Assembly: GCA_944325885.1 (NCBI GenBank)
Contig: CALVBT010000008.1
Span: forward strand, 1-64,000
Direction: 5' to 3'
DNA: 64,000 nucleotides
Source of the DNA: Candidatus Gastranaerophilales bacterium
GTDB taxonomy: Bacteria; Cyanobacteriota; Vampirovibrionia; Gastranaerophilales; Gastranaerophilaceae
The notes under the pieces are model-generated. The model did not search any database. It was given only the letters and a program-made list of their open reading frames with translations, and had not been told where the DNA came from. This document shows positions 27,373 to 35,619 of this stretch, in pieces (position 1 is the stretch's first letter; each line of letters starts with the position of its first letter). The position numbers were made by a program, and so were the translations under genes.

Positions 27373-28538
27373 AAAATTTTCTCTCAGAAAAAGTCGTAAA
27401 TCTAAAACCATCCGGTATAAGAAAATTTTTTGATATTGTAAGCGAGATGAAAGACGCAATATCATTGGGCGTTGGCGAACCTGACTTTGATACACCCTGG
27501 TTTATCAGAGATGAGGGAATTTATTCACTCGAAAAGGGACGTACCTTTTATACCTCAAATGCAGGCCTGAAAGCCTTGAGGCAGGAGATATCAAATTATA
27601 TTCAAAGAACACAGGGGATAAAATACTGCCCTGATTCAGAGATTATTGTTACCGTAGGCGGTTCTGAGGCGATAGATATAGGTTTGCGTGCTGTGATAAA
27701 TCCAGGTGAGGAAGTTGTTATCCCGCAGCCCTCTTATGTTTCTTATGAGCCGTGCGCTGTTCTTGCTGATGCACAGCCTGTGATTGTCAATTTAAAGGCA
27801 GAAAACGAGTTCAGATTGCAGCCTGAAGAGCTGCTGAATGCAATAACCGATAAAACAAAGGTGTTGATTCTTCCTTATCCTAACAATCCGACAGGGGCAA
27901 TAATGGAGCGTGAGGATTTGCAAAAAATTGCAGATATCGTAAAAGAAAAAGACTTGCTTGTTATGTCGGATGAAATTTATTCCGCTTTGACTTACAAGGA
28001 CAAACATATCTCCATTGCGTCATTAGACGGGATGAGGGAGCGAACAATTTTGATAAACGGTTTTTCAAAAGCTTATGCAATGACGGGATGGCGTTTGGGC
28101 TACGCATGCGGGCCTTGTGATATCATCAAACAGATGACAAAAATCCATCAATTTGCAATAATGTGCGCGCCTACAACCAGCCAGTATGCGGCTGTAGAAG
28201 CTTTGAAAAAAGGCGATGAAGAGGTGGAGAAAATGCGCCAATCTTACAACCAGCGCAGACGTTTTTTGATGCAGGCGTTTAAAGATATGGGGCTTTCTTG
28301 TTTTGAACCTTTCGGGGCTTTTTATGTATTCCCCTGCATAAAAGAATTCAATATGACATCAGAAGAGTTTGCAACGAAACTCCTTATGGAAGAAAAGGTC
28401 GCTGTTGTACCGGGGACTGCGTTTGGTGATTGCGGTGAAGGGTATTTGAGAATATCTTATGCTTATTCGCTCGATAGTCTGAAAGAGGCAATCTCCCGCA
28501 TAGAGAGATTTGTAAAAAGACTGCGCCACTCCGGCTGA
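27369..28538 (+). CDS. PLP-dependent class I/II aminotransferase
   Basis: Transfers amino groups between amino acids and 2-oxo acids using pyridoxal phosphate. The 389-residue protein has the cofactor lysine in NGFSKAYAMTGWRLGYACG (Lys near residue 235), the PYPNNPTGAIM loop (about residue 170) and the C-terminal GYLRISYA arginine. It resembles the aspartate/aromatic aminotransferase group common in Firmicutes and archaea, often encoded after an AsnC-type regulator as here. The exact amino acid cannot be read from sequence. Translation is probably coupled to the regulator through the ATGA overlap. Confidence 0.93.
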   Translation: MKNFLSEKVVNLKPSGIRKFFDIVSEMKDAISLGVGEPDFDTPWFIRDEGIYSLEKGRTFYTSNAGLKALRQEISNYIQRTQGIKYCPDSEIIVTVGGSEAIDIGLRAVINPGEEVVIPQPSYVSYEPCAVLADAQPVIVNLKAENEFRLQPEELLNAITDKTKVLILPYPNNPTGAIMEREDLQKIADIVKEKDLLVMSDEIYSALTYKDKHISIASLDGMRERTILINGFSKAYAMTGWRLGYACGPCDIIKQMTKIHQFAIMCAPTTSQYAAVEALKKGDEEVEKMRQSYNQRRRFLMQAFKDMGLSCFEPFGAFYVFPCIKEFNMTSEEFATKLLMEEKVAVVPGTAFGDCGEGYLRISYAYSLDSLKEAISRIERFVKRLRHSG

Positions 28539-28542
28539 TGCT

Positions 28543-28586
28543 AAAAAAAACCTCTTTGCGCAAAAAGATTTTTTGTGTAAAGAGGT
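28543..28586 (-). terminator. Hairpin with a minus-strand T-run (orphan terminator candidate)
   Basis: ACCTCTTT (28550-28557) pairs with AAAGAGGT (28579-28586), and the inner bases continue pairing to CAAAAA/TTTTT around GAT. The run of eight A on the left gives a T-run only for minus-strand transcripts, yet no minus-strand gene is seen to the right. Two inner G-T pairs favour the plus-strand RNA, so its direction is ambiguous. Confidence 0.45.
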
Positions 28587-28727
28587 GAGCACTAAGTACA
28601 AGCAATCAGAAGAGTTGAGGATTTACTTGATTATGATAACCTTCTTGTGCTGCTATTACATTGCGCAAAACTGTAATGTTTTACTTTAATACTTTCGGGC
28701 AATAAGTTAAATATTCTTAGTATTAAA

Positions 28728-28757
28728 TTGATTTTTATTTTTTCTCGTTGATATAAT
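28728..28757 (+). promoter_or_regulatory. Promoter of the Gfo/Idh/MocA gene
   Basis: TTGATT (28728-28733) and a consensus TATAAT (28752-28757) are 18 bases apart, ending 38 bases before the ATG at 28796. Confidence 0.65.
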
Positions 28758-28795
28758 TGGGTAAAATAAGTTTTACGTAAACAGGGGAATAGAAT

Positions 28796-29791
28796 ATGAC
28801 GGTAAAGGTCGCAGTTTTGGGTGCGGGAATCTGGGGTAAAAATCTTGTAAGAAATTTTTATAACCTGAATTATCTTCACACAGTTTGTGATATGGATGAA
28901 GAAAACAGAAAAAAGGTCAATGCGGATTATCCTGAAATTTATACAACGCCTGATTTTAATGAAGTATTGAATAATAAAGAAATCAACGCTGTTGTTATTG
29001 CGACTCCGAGCCATACGCATTTTAAACTCGTGAAAATGGCACTCGAAGCAGGAAAACATGTTTATGTCGAAAAACCTATTGCCACAGCAAGTGAAGAGGC
29101 ATTGATTCTTAAAGAACTGGCAGAATCAAAAAATCTTGTTTTGATGGTAGGTCACCTGCTTTTGTATCATCCTGCAGTAAACAGACTGAAAATGATTGTG
29201 GAATCCGGCGAACTCGGAGAAATCAAATATGTGCAATCTGACAGACTGAATATAAATTATTTTAAAAACGACAGAAGCGTAATGTGGGATCTGGCTCCGC
29301 ATGATGTTTCCATGGTCAGCTATATTCTGGGCGAAGAACCCAAAAGAGTAATCTCTGCAATGGGGGTAAGCTCGGAAGGCAATGAGATTATGGATATTAC
29401 TCATATAGAAATTGAGTACGAATCAGGCTGTGTTGCTCATATATCTGACAGCTGGATTCATCCGCAAAAACGTGTAAATCTCATGTTGAGAGGTACAAAG
29501 GGTTCTGCGATGTTTGATGATACTTTGAAGGAAAATAAACTTCAGGTATTTAAAAACGATAAGCCAAACTCGGGCAGCAACATTGCTCTTGATTATATAG
29601 AAATAGAACCTTTGAAACTTGAGTGCGAACACTTTGTAAAATGTATAGAACAAAACAAAAAAGCCAGAAGCGACGGAGAAAACGGCTATTTTGTAGTAAA
29701 AATACTTGAAGATGCAGAAAAAATGATGCTGGGCGACAAATTGCAGCTTTTGGAACATCACAGCTTTGCATCATCAAGAAGCAAACAATAG
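28796..29791 (+). CDS. Gfo/Idh/MocA-family oxidoreductase
   Basis: NAD(P)-dependent dehydrogenase of sugar or nucleotide-sugar substrates. The 331-residue protein has an N-terminal Rossmann motif VAVLGAGIWGKNLVRNF (about residues 5-21), the ATPSHTHFKL strand and the catalytic-domain signature HVYVEKPIA (Lys near residue 91). The C-terminal domain (WDLAPHDVSMVSYILG) resembles members acting on UDP-sugars, which would fit surface-polysaccharide synthesis, but no sugar-nucleotide genes are adjacent. It is followed closely by the phospholipid synthase gene. Confidence 0.9.
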   Translation: MTVKVAVLGAGIWGKNLVRNFYNLNYLHTVCDMDEENRKKVNADYPEIYTTPDFNEVLNNKEINAVVIATPSHTHFKLVKMALEAGKHVYVEKPIATASEEALILKELAESKNLVLMVGHLLLYHPAVNRLKMIVESGELGEIKYVQSDRLNINYFKNDRSVMWDLAPHDVSMVSYILGEEPKRVISAMGVSSEGNEIMDITHIEIEYESGCVAHISDSWIHPQKRVNLMLRGTKGSAMFDDTLKENKLQVFKNDKPNSGSNIALDYIEIEPLKLECEHFVKCIEQNKKARSDGENGYFVVKILEDAEKMMLGDKLQLLEHHSFASSRSKQ

Positions 29792-29819
29792 ATTTGAGGA
29801 TGTCACGAGGAGTATAAAA

Positions 29820-30491
29820 ATGGCAAATTTAATTACAATATTACGAATGATTATAGCTTTTATTGCTATATGCTTGTTGTTCTTTCAGACACCGGCATGT
29901 TACATCACGGCTTTTGTCTTAACCATCATTGCAATATGGTTTGACGGGTTGGACGGATTTGTTGCCAGATTGTTGAACGAAAGTTCAAAATTCGGTGCAG
30001 TGCTGGATATTCTGGGTGATAGAGTTGTTGAAAATATCTACTGGATTGTGTTTGCAGTTCTGGGCTGGATTCCTGTATGGGTTCCGTTGATAGTTGTAAC
30101 AAGAGGCATTTTAACTGACGGTGTAAGAAGTATTGCTCTGGAACAGGGTTATACAGCATTTGGTTCTACTACAATGATGAAAACAAAACTGGGACATTTT
30201 CTTGTAGCGTCCAATTTTTCTAGAGGCTCTTATGCTGTGACAAAAGCATTTGCTTTTGCTTTTATGATTTTGTGCAATTTCCCGTTTGCAACAATGAACC
30301 TCTTCCTTCAAGGTGATGACCCTGCTTTGTCTGCACAGGCAACTGCCGCATGGGGAACTTTTCATAACATTTGTATAGCTATTTGTCCGTTTGCACATTT
30401 TTGTGTGTATGCTGCAGTAGCATTCTGCGTTTTGAGAGGTCTACCTGTATTAATTGAAAGCAGAAGATTTTTTGTTGAAGACAAAAAATAA
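29820..30491 (+). CDS. CDP-alcohol phosphatidyltransferase (phospholipid synthase)
   Basis: Integral membrane enzyme that joins a CDP-diacylglycerol group to an alcohol. The active-site signature D-G-x-x-A-R-x8-G-x3-D-x3-D is present (DGLDGFVARLLNESSKFG followed by AVLDILGD, about residues 40-66), with several hydrophobic helices around it. The start is set at the ATG at 29820, eight bases after a GAGGAG site, giving 223 residues; an upstream frame to 29766 would add an uncharacteristic polar leader. Phosphatidylglycerophosphate synthase is the usual role of this size class, but another polar-head transferase cannot be excluded. Confidence 0.88.
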   Translation: MANLITILRMIIAFIAICLLFFQTPACYITAFVLTIIAIWFDGLDGFVARLLNESSKFGAVLDILGDRVVENIYWIVFAVLGWIPVWVPLIVVTRGILTDGVRSIALEQGYTAFGSTTMMKTKLGHFLVASNFSRGSYAVTKAFAFAFMILCNFPFATMNLFLQGDDPALSAQATAAWGTFHNICIAICPFAHFCVYAAVAFCVLRGLPVLIESRRFFVEDKK

Positions 30492-30507
30492 ATAAATTAA
30501 ACATCGA

Positions 30508-30545
30508 AATACCCTGATAGTATAGATTTATCGGGGTATTTTTGT
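30508..30545 (+). terminator. Rho-independent terminator after the phospholipid synthase gene
   Basis: AATACCCTGATA (30508-30519) pairs with TATCGGGGTATT (30529-30540) with one G-T pair, followed by T residues. Confidence 0.85.
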
Positions 30546-30638
30546 ATATTTTTATTAAATAAAGCTTAAAAACAGACAAAAAATTTTTTTATGTGCGTTA
30601 TAAAATCAGGTAGAAGTTATTTATAGAAGTAAACTAAA

Positions 30639-31517
30639 ATGCAAGTACAAAGTACAACACAAATACAGCAGAATCCAAACAAAAAACAAAACAATGTAGG
30701 TTCTTCTATAAAAGCACTGGTTGCGAGTTCTCTTGTTGCTCCTTTACTGTATCCCGTAAATTCAAGCATACTAAATATAATGAAACGCAAGGGAAATCTG
30801 CCTGAAGATACTATAGATTTGATTCATAGCGCAGGAGAAAAAGCTTTAAAAGAGACAGGCTTGGCAGATAAAGGTGCAGAAATTATTTACCTGCAAAAAC
30901 ATCCTAAAGAACCGAGATTACCCAGAATTTTGACCATGTTTAATTTGCCGGAACAGGTCAAAAACGGCGACAATGCTTTTTGTGTATTAAAAAATGCAGT
31001 AAATCCATTAACAAAAGAAGTTGTATTTAAAGAAAATGCAATTTATATGCCTGCAAAAGATTTGTCTTATACTCTTTTTCATGAAATCGGGCATGATTTA
31101 AATCACAATTTTTCAAAACTCGGTCTTGTCCTGCAAAAGCTCAGAATGCCTGCTTTAAAACTAGCCGGACTTGTTGCTCTTTTTGGTGCATTTACTAAAA
31201 ATGTAAAACCTGAAGAAGGCAAAAATATGACAAAAACCCAGAAGTCTAAAAACTTTGTTCGAGATAATGCAGGAAAGCTTTCTTTTGCAATGACAATCCC
31301 TGTTCTTGTTGAAGAAGCTATGGCTACTTTTAAAGGACAAAAACTCGCAAATAAATATCTGCCGAAAGATATAGCAAAAATTGTATCAAATTGCAATAAG
31401 GTCGCATTTTTAACTTATCTTTTAATGGCGGCAACTGTTGCATTGACTTCTTACAGCGCAGTAAAAATAAAAGACTATTTTGTTGCAAAAAAAGAAAATA
31501 AATCACCGGCTAATTAA
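30639..31517 (+). CDS. Putative membrane-anchored HEXXH metalloprotease-like protein
   Basis: The 292-residue protein has the zinc-site pattern LFHEIGHDLNH (about residues 147-157) and a downstream VEEAMATFKG (about residue 226) whose Glu could be a third ligand, as in gluzincins. Hydrophobic stretches lie at about residues 28-47, 175-188 and 252-275, the last a likely membrane anchor. The N-terminus is Gln/Asn-rich and lacks a standard signal peptide. I do not recognise a named family. Protease activity is inference from the motif alone. It has its own transcription unit after the terminator at 30508. Confidence 0.65.
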   Translation: MQVQSTTQIQQNPNKKQNNVGSSIKALVASSLVAPLLYPVNSSILNIMKRKGNLPEDTIDLIHSAGEKALKETGLADKGAEIIYLQKHPKEPRLPRILTMFNLPEQVKNGDNAFCVLKNAVNPLTKEVVFKENAIYMPAKDLSYTLFHEIGHDLNHNFSKLGLVLQKLRMPALKLAGLVALFGAFTKNVKPEEGKNMTKTQKSKNFVRDNAGKLSFAMTIPVLVEEAMATFKGQKLANKYLPKDIAKIVSNCNKVAFLTYLLMAATVALTSYSAVKIKDYFVAKKENKSPAN

Positions 31518-31536
31518 AATATGCTAAAATAATTCT

Positions 31537-32001
31537 ATGAAAATAGATACAAAGCTGAATATTGTTTTATATGAGCCGGAAATTCCGCAAAATACAGGGA
31601 ATATCGTGCGGCTAGCTGCATGCACAAACTGTGATGTCTATCTTGTCGGAAAACTCGGATTTTCTATTGACAGCAGACACCTCAAACGTGCTGGGCTGGA
31701 TTATTGGGATGATGTTAATATACGCAGGATAGATAAGATAGAAGATTTGTGGGCAGAGTTTCCTGACCGTGATTTTTATTACCTGACAACAAAAACAAAG
31801 AATTATTATACAAACGTAAAGTTTAAAGACGGTGATTTTCTTGTGTTCGGCCCTGAGTCCAGAGGAATCCCTGAGGATTTGCTTTTTTCAAAAGGGGAGC
31901 ATTCTATTACTATACCTATGCAGGACGGTCAAAGGAGCTTGAATCTTTCAAATTCCGTTGCTATAGTTGTTTATGAAGCATTGCGTCAAATTTGCGGGTA
32001 A
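31537..32001 (+). CDS. trmL: tRNA (cytidine/uridine-34 2'-O)-methyltransferase, SPOUT family
   Basis: Methylates the ribose of the wobble base of certain tRNA-Leu species using SAM. The 154-residue length is typical. The knotted-fold motifs are present: YEPEIPQNTGNIVRLAACTN near the start, LVFGPESRGIPEDLL (about residues 102-116) and the C-terminal RSLNLSNSVAIVVYEALRQ. It overlaps no neighbour but ends within nine bases of the NnrD start, so the two are co-transcribed. Confidence 0.94.
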   Translation: MKIDTKLNIVLYEPEIPQNTGNIVRLAACTNCDVYLVGKLGFSIDSRHLKRAGLDYWDDVNIRRIDKIEDLWAEFPDRDFYYLTTKTKNYYTNVKFKDGDFLVFGPESRGIPEDLLFSKGEHSITIPMQDGQRSLNLSNSVAIVVYEALRQICG

Positions 32002-32009
32002 AAAGTTTT

Positions 32010-32894
32010 ATGGATTATACGGAGATTGATATAAAAACAGCAAAATCACTTCTGCCGGATAGACCTCAAGAGAGTAACAAAGGCACGTTCGGCAAGGTGT
32101 TGAATATCGCTGGCTGTATAGAGTATGAGGGGGCGGCTTATTTGTCTTCCGTTGCTCCGCTAAAAACAGGTGCCGGCCTTGTTACTCTGGCAACAATACA
32201 GCAGGTAATAAACAACCTCGCTGCAAATTGCCCGTGGGTGACATTTTATCCGTTGAGGGATTATTACGGAAAATGTATTGCATCAGATGCCTTTTGTGAT
32301 TTGAAAGAAATAACAGGAAAATATGATGTTGTTTCTGTTGGGCCGGGGCTGTCTGATACGCCGGCAATAAGCGCATTTGTAGATGATTTGATAAGATATT
32401 TGAATAATACGGATAAAAAAGTCGTTATAGATGCGGATGCAATAAATGTTCTTGCAAAATCCGGTGCGGCGAGCTTGCCGAAAAATTCAGTAATAACGCC
32501 TCATCCTATGGAACTTTCCAGACTTATTGATGTGCCTTTGGAAACAATCCAGAAAGAGCGAGTCCATTATGCAAAGTTTGCTGCTGAAAAATTCGGCTGC
32601 TGTGTTGTTTTAAAAGGGCATAATACAGTGGTTTGTACAAGAGATATGGAAATTTTTGTAAATACGAGCGGAAATTCTTCTCTTGCAAAAGCAGGAAGCG
32701 GCGATGTTCTGACAGGTATAATTTCAGGTCTTTTGGCGCAGGGACTTTGTGTCAGAGATGCCGCAGTGCTGGGCGTATATTTGCACGGCCTGTGCGGAGA
32801 GCTTGCATCTGTTGATTTGACGGTATACAGCGTTCTTGCAACAAATCAGATTGATTATATTCCAAAAGCTATAAAAAGAATTCTAGAGGCGTAA
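32010..32894 (+). CDS. nnrD: ADP/ATP-dependent NAD(P)H-hydrate dehydratase (stand-alone NnrD)
   Basis: Repairs hydrated NADH and NADPH. The 294-residue protein has the ribokinase-like fold with the nucleotide-site motif AKAGSGDVLTGIISGLLAQG (about residues 229-248), VIDADAINVLAKSG and TPHPMELSRL. The ATG at 32010 is preferred over an in-frame TTG at 31992. Most bacteria fuse this domain behind the NnrE epimerase domain (YjeF N-terminal). Here the N-terminal domain is absent and the 12-residue lead-in is too short to hold it, so the epimerase must be separate or missing. Confidence 0.92.
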   Translation: MDYTEIDIKTAKSLLPDRPQESNKGTFGKVLNIAGCIEYEGAAYLSSVAPLKTGAGLVTLATIQQVINNLAANCPWVTFYPLRDYYGKCIASDAFCDLKEITGKYDVVSVGPGLSDTPAISAFVDDLIRYLNNTDKKVVIDADAINVLAKSGAASLPKNSVITPHPMELSRLIDVPLETIQKERVHYAKFAAEKFGCCVVLKGHNTVVCTRDMEIFVNTSGNSSLAKAGSGDVLTGIISGLLAQGLCVRDAAVLGVYLHGLCGELASVDLTVYSVLATNQIDYIPKAIKRILEA

Positions 32895-32914
32895 GTATTA
32901 GTGGTTGTAGAATA

Positions 32915-33670
32915 ATGACAGTACAAAAACGGATGGATGCGTATTTTTTGCCTTATGCTGTTTTTTGCGGCAGAGAAAATATGGAAATTGATGAAAAATT
33001 GCTGGACTATGCAATCGAAAATCAGTTAAAAGCCCCTGTGTTCAGACTGTACGGGTGGGAGCCGGCATGTGTTTCTCTTGGCCGAAACCAGAAAGATACC
33101 GGAGTGGACAAAGATTTTTGCCAAAATAACGGGATTGATATAGTACGCAGATTGACGGGCGGAAGAGCGTTGCTGCATGACAAGGAGCTTACTTACAGCT
33201 TTGTCTGTCCGTGCGGCTTTTTAAAAAACGGCGAAACCGTTATCCAATCGTATAAGGAAATTTCAGGCGCATTGGCTCTCGGTCTTTCAAAGATAGGAAT
33301 AATGGCTGAATTTCCCGAAAACAAAAAGGCTCATACAAATTTTGAATACTGTATGTCACTGTCGACGGGTGCTGATTTGTGTTTTGAGGGGAAAAAGATA
33401 GTCGGTTCTGCTCAGTTTAGAAAACAGGGCTATATCCTGCAGCACGGGTCTATTATGTTTGATTGTGATGCAGAGATGATTCAAAAGGTTTTCCATGAAA
33501 GTTTGCAAAATGACAAAATTGCCACACTAAAAGATTCCGCACCTGCAGTTAATCTGGCGCAGTTATCAAATGCTCTTGTTGATGGGATGGAAGAGTATTT
33601 CGGGATTAATCTTCTTTTGAAAGAAGGTCTGAGCGCAGAATCTTTGCTCCGCCGAGATAAACGTGCTTGA
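32915..33670 (+). CDS. Lipoate-protein ligase / octanoyltransferase family protein
   Basis: Attaches lipoyl or octanoyl groups to carrier domains of 2-oxoacid dehydrogenases or glycine cleavage H protein. The 251-residue protein has the acyl-binding motif VRRLTGGRALLHDKELTYS (about residues 72-90) and the lysine strand GKKIVGSAQFRKQGYILQHG (about residues 155-174). A Cys just before that (EYCMSLSTGADL) sits where LipM-type octanoyltransferases have their catalytic Cys, so octanoyl transfer is likelier than ATP-dependent ligation. Its 3' end overlaps the convergent chorismate mutase gene by 65 bases. Confidence 0.88.
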   Translation: MTVQKRMDAYFLPYAVFCGRENMEIDEKLLDYAIENQLKAPVFRLYGWEPACVSLGRNQKDTGVDKDFCQNNGIDIVRRLTGGRALLHDKELTYSFVCPCGFLKNGETVIQSYKEISGALALGLSKIGIMAEFPENKKAHTNFEYCMSLSTGADLCFEGKKIVGSAQFRKQGYILQHGSIMFDCDAEMIQKVFHESLQNDKIATLKDSAPAVNLAQLSNALVDGMEEYFGINLLLKEGLSAESLLRRDKRA

Positions 33671-33983
33671 TTTCGTCTTGTTTCTTTTCTGTATTTACGA
33701 CCATCAATATTCTCAGACATTTTTTCAAGCTGGGTTCAATGTCCATTTCGTTTACGCAAATCAACGGAACATACTGGATTTTAAAGTTTTTTCTTACAAA
33801 TTTTGCAGGAAAAGCGCTTTTTAAATCTTTTGTGAGCGTAAACATAATATGAGAAATATCTTCTGTTTTTATATCGTTTTGGGCAATCATTTTTGAATAA
33901 AGCTCAACAGTGGCCTGCTCAAGAGCCTCTTGAGTATCTTCATCTACTGTAATTGCGCCGCGGATACCTCTGGAATATAGCAT
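33606..33983 (-). CDS. aroH: Chorismate mutase, AroH class
   Basis: Converts chorismate to prephenate for phenylalanine and tyrosine synthesis. The 125-residue length fits the trimeric AroH fold. Recognisable features are RGIRGAITVDEDT at the start (Arg near residues 5 and 8), VPLICVNEMDIEPSLKKCLR (about residues 72-91) and HVYLGGAKILRSDL near the end. It follows fmt by 12 bases with an AAGGAG site and so is the last gene of the def-fmt-aroH run. Its final 65 bases overlap the 3' end of the opposing lipoate ligase gene. Confidence 0.94.
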   Translation of the reverse strand: MLYSRGIRGAITVDEDTQEALEQATVELYSKMIAQNDIKTEDISHIMFTLTKDLKSAFPAKFVRKNFKIQYVPLICVNEMDIEPSLKKCLRILMVVNTEKKQDEIKHVYLGGAKILRSDLLSKED

Positions 33984-33995
33984 ATATAAAGCTCC

Positions 33996-34946
33996 TTAGT
34001 CGAATCTGTCGCCCGTTTTCAGCTTTGCGCCGTTTGTCCAGGCATAGGCATCCATTTTTGGTTTGCCTTCGGGTTTGATTTCTTTTATTAACAGTATACC
34101 TTTTTTTGCAGCAACTTCAATCCCATTTTTAGAAATATTAACGATTTCTCCTTCGTTTTCGTTTTCTGTGTCGTTGTTCAGAACAGTTGTGGACAAAACT
34201 TTTATGTTCTTTCCGTTGATACTTGTACAAGCAACAGGCCATGTGGTCATTGAGCGTACATGGTCGTGGATCTGTTGTGCTGTTTTTGTCCAATCCAGAA
34301 CAGCGTCTTCTTTTTTGAATTTTTTTGCGATTGTTACTTTTGTTTCGTCCTGCTTTTGCGGGGTCAAAACTTTGTTGTAAAGCTGTTTTATCGTCGGATA
34401 CATGATAAAAGGAGCCTTGTCGCTTATGATTTGCATAAGCTCTTTGTCTGTCATATCAGGGGTGATTTTTATTTTTTCCTGCAGACAAATATCTCCTGCA
34501 TCAAGAGCCAGAACAGTAATCATAGTTGTTATGCCTGTTTCTTCTTTGCCGTCATAAATAGCACGCTGTATAGGGTTTGCACCTCGGTATTGCGGCAGCA
34601 AAGAGGCATGAAGGTTTACTGTAGCTATTTGCGGGATAGAAAGAATTTCTTCCGTCAAAAGCTGTCCAAAGGCAAATGTAATAAAAAAGTCCGGCTTTAG
34701 GCTTCTTAATTTGTCTTTTAGCTCTTCATCATTTTTCAATGCATCTGTTTGAAAAACTTCTATGTTGTGTGCCAGCGCAAATTCTTTTACAGGCGGCGGG
34801 GTGAGTTTGTTCCCTCTGCCTGATGGTCTGTCCGGCTGCGTTACAACGGCTTGAATGTTTACATCATTAAAATTTAAAAGTTTTTGAAGACAGTTAACGG
34901 CAATCTCCGGTGTTGCCATATAAACGACATTAATCAACTTTTTCAT
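33996..34946 (-). CDS. fmt: Methionyl-tRNA formyltransferase
   Basis: Formylates initiator Met-tRNA. The product has the substrate motif ATPEIAVNCLQ near the N-terminus, the catalytic signature with Asn and His in VNLHASLLPQYRGANPIQRA (about residues 106-125) and a C-terminal OB-like domain. The ATG at 34946 gives 316 residues, but GAGG directly abuts it. An in-frame TTG at 34937, nine bases after that GAGG, would give the more typical opening M-I-N-V-V-Y-M-A-T-P, so the true start is open. A longer frame to 35051 is rejected. It overlaps the deformylase gene by 17 bases; the two act at opposite ends of the formyl-Met cycle. Confidence 0.94.
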   Translation of the reverse strand: MKKLINVVYMATPEIAVNCLQKLLNFNDVNIQAVVTQPDRPSGRGNKLTPPPVKEFALAHNIEVFQTDALKNDEELKDKLRSLKPDFFITFAFGQLLTEEILSIPQIATVNLHASLLPQYRGANPIQRAIYDGKEETGITTMITVLALDAGDICLQEKIKITPDMTDKELMQIISDKAPFIMYPTIKQLYNKVLTPQKQDETKVTIAKKFKKEDAVLDWTKTAQQIHDHVRSMTTWPVACTSINGKNIKVLSTTVLNNDTENENEGEIVNISKNGIEVAAKKGILLIKEIKPEGKPKMDAYAWTNGAKLKTGDRFD

Positions 34947-35562
34947 CCTCTTTTTGGCTGTTTTGTCCTTCCGGCAGAACAGTTTCGCCGGGGTTTGCGG
35001 GTATTGATTCCAGAGCTTTATCCAGTTCCGGTTCGTCAAGGATTCTGTCACCTTCTACAGGTGCAAGCCCGTGTTCTGAAAGGATTTTGTCAGCTTCAAA
35101 TCTGTTTCTGCAGTGGTCAATAAATAAAACACCGTCCAGATGGTCAAATTCGTGCTGGATTGCTCTTGCCAGGAGGCTTCCGTCTTTTCCCTCGATTGTG
35201 AAAGGTTTGCCGTGGATGTCGAGTGCTTTTACCATAACGTTTGCATATCTTTTTACATCGGTGTACGCATCCGGAAAGCTCAAACAGCCTTCGTAACTGC
35301 TAACCGCACCGCTTTTTTTAATGATTTTGGGGTTGATAAAAACCATCGGGTGCAAGGGCTGGTTGCCTGTAGATACATCGATTACAAACACACGCAGGTT
35401 TTCGCCGATTTGCGGTGCTGCCAGACCCACACCATTTTTTGCATACATTGTGTCCAGCAAGTCATGCACAAGGGTCTGGATTTTTTTTGAAATTTTCGAA
35501 ACTTCTTTTGAAGGTCTTCTGAGAGTTTCGTCACCGTATTTAACAACTTTTTTTATTGACAT
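34930..35562 (-). CDS. def: Peptide deformylase
   Basis: Removes the formyl group from new proteins. The 210-residue protein has all three metal-site motifs: GVGLAAPQIG (about residue 42), EGCLSFP (about residue 90) and the HEFDHLDG metal-binding helix (about residue 134). Residues 170-210 form an acidic, low-complexity C-terminal extension beyond the usual 150-170 residue core. The gene precedes fmt with an overlap, a common pairing. An AAAGGAA site lies before the ATG. Confidence 0.95.
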   Translation of the reverse strand: MSIKKVVKYGDETLRRPSKEVSKISKKIQTLVHDLLDTMYAKNGVGLAAPQIGENLRVFVIDVSTGNQPLHPMVFINPKIIKKSGAVSSYEGCLSFPDAYTDVKRYANVMVKALDIHGKPFTIEGKDGSLLARAIQHEFDHLDGVLFIDHCRNRFEADKILSEHGLAPVEGDRILDEPELDKALESIPANPGETVLPEGQNSQKEDEKVD

Positions 35563-35619
35563 AGCTAAATTCCTTTAAAATGAATCTTAATACATAATAT
35601 CACACAAACCGCCAAGGGC

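Noticed and set aside
28631-29059. 142-codon minus-strand frame overlapping the Gfo/Idh/MocA gene start
   Set aside because: It overlaps the Rossmann domain of a clear gene and its own promoter; composition matches an antisense shadow.
34947-35051. N-terminal extension of fmt to 35051
   Set aside because: The added 35 residues overlap def, are unlike the family and precede a start with better spacing to conserved sequence.
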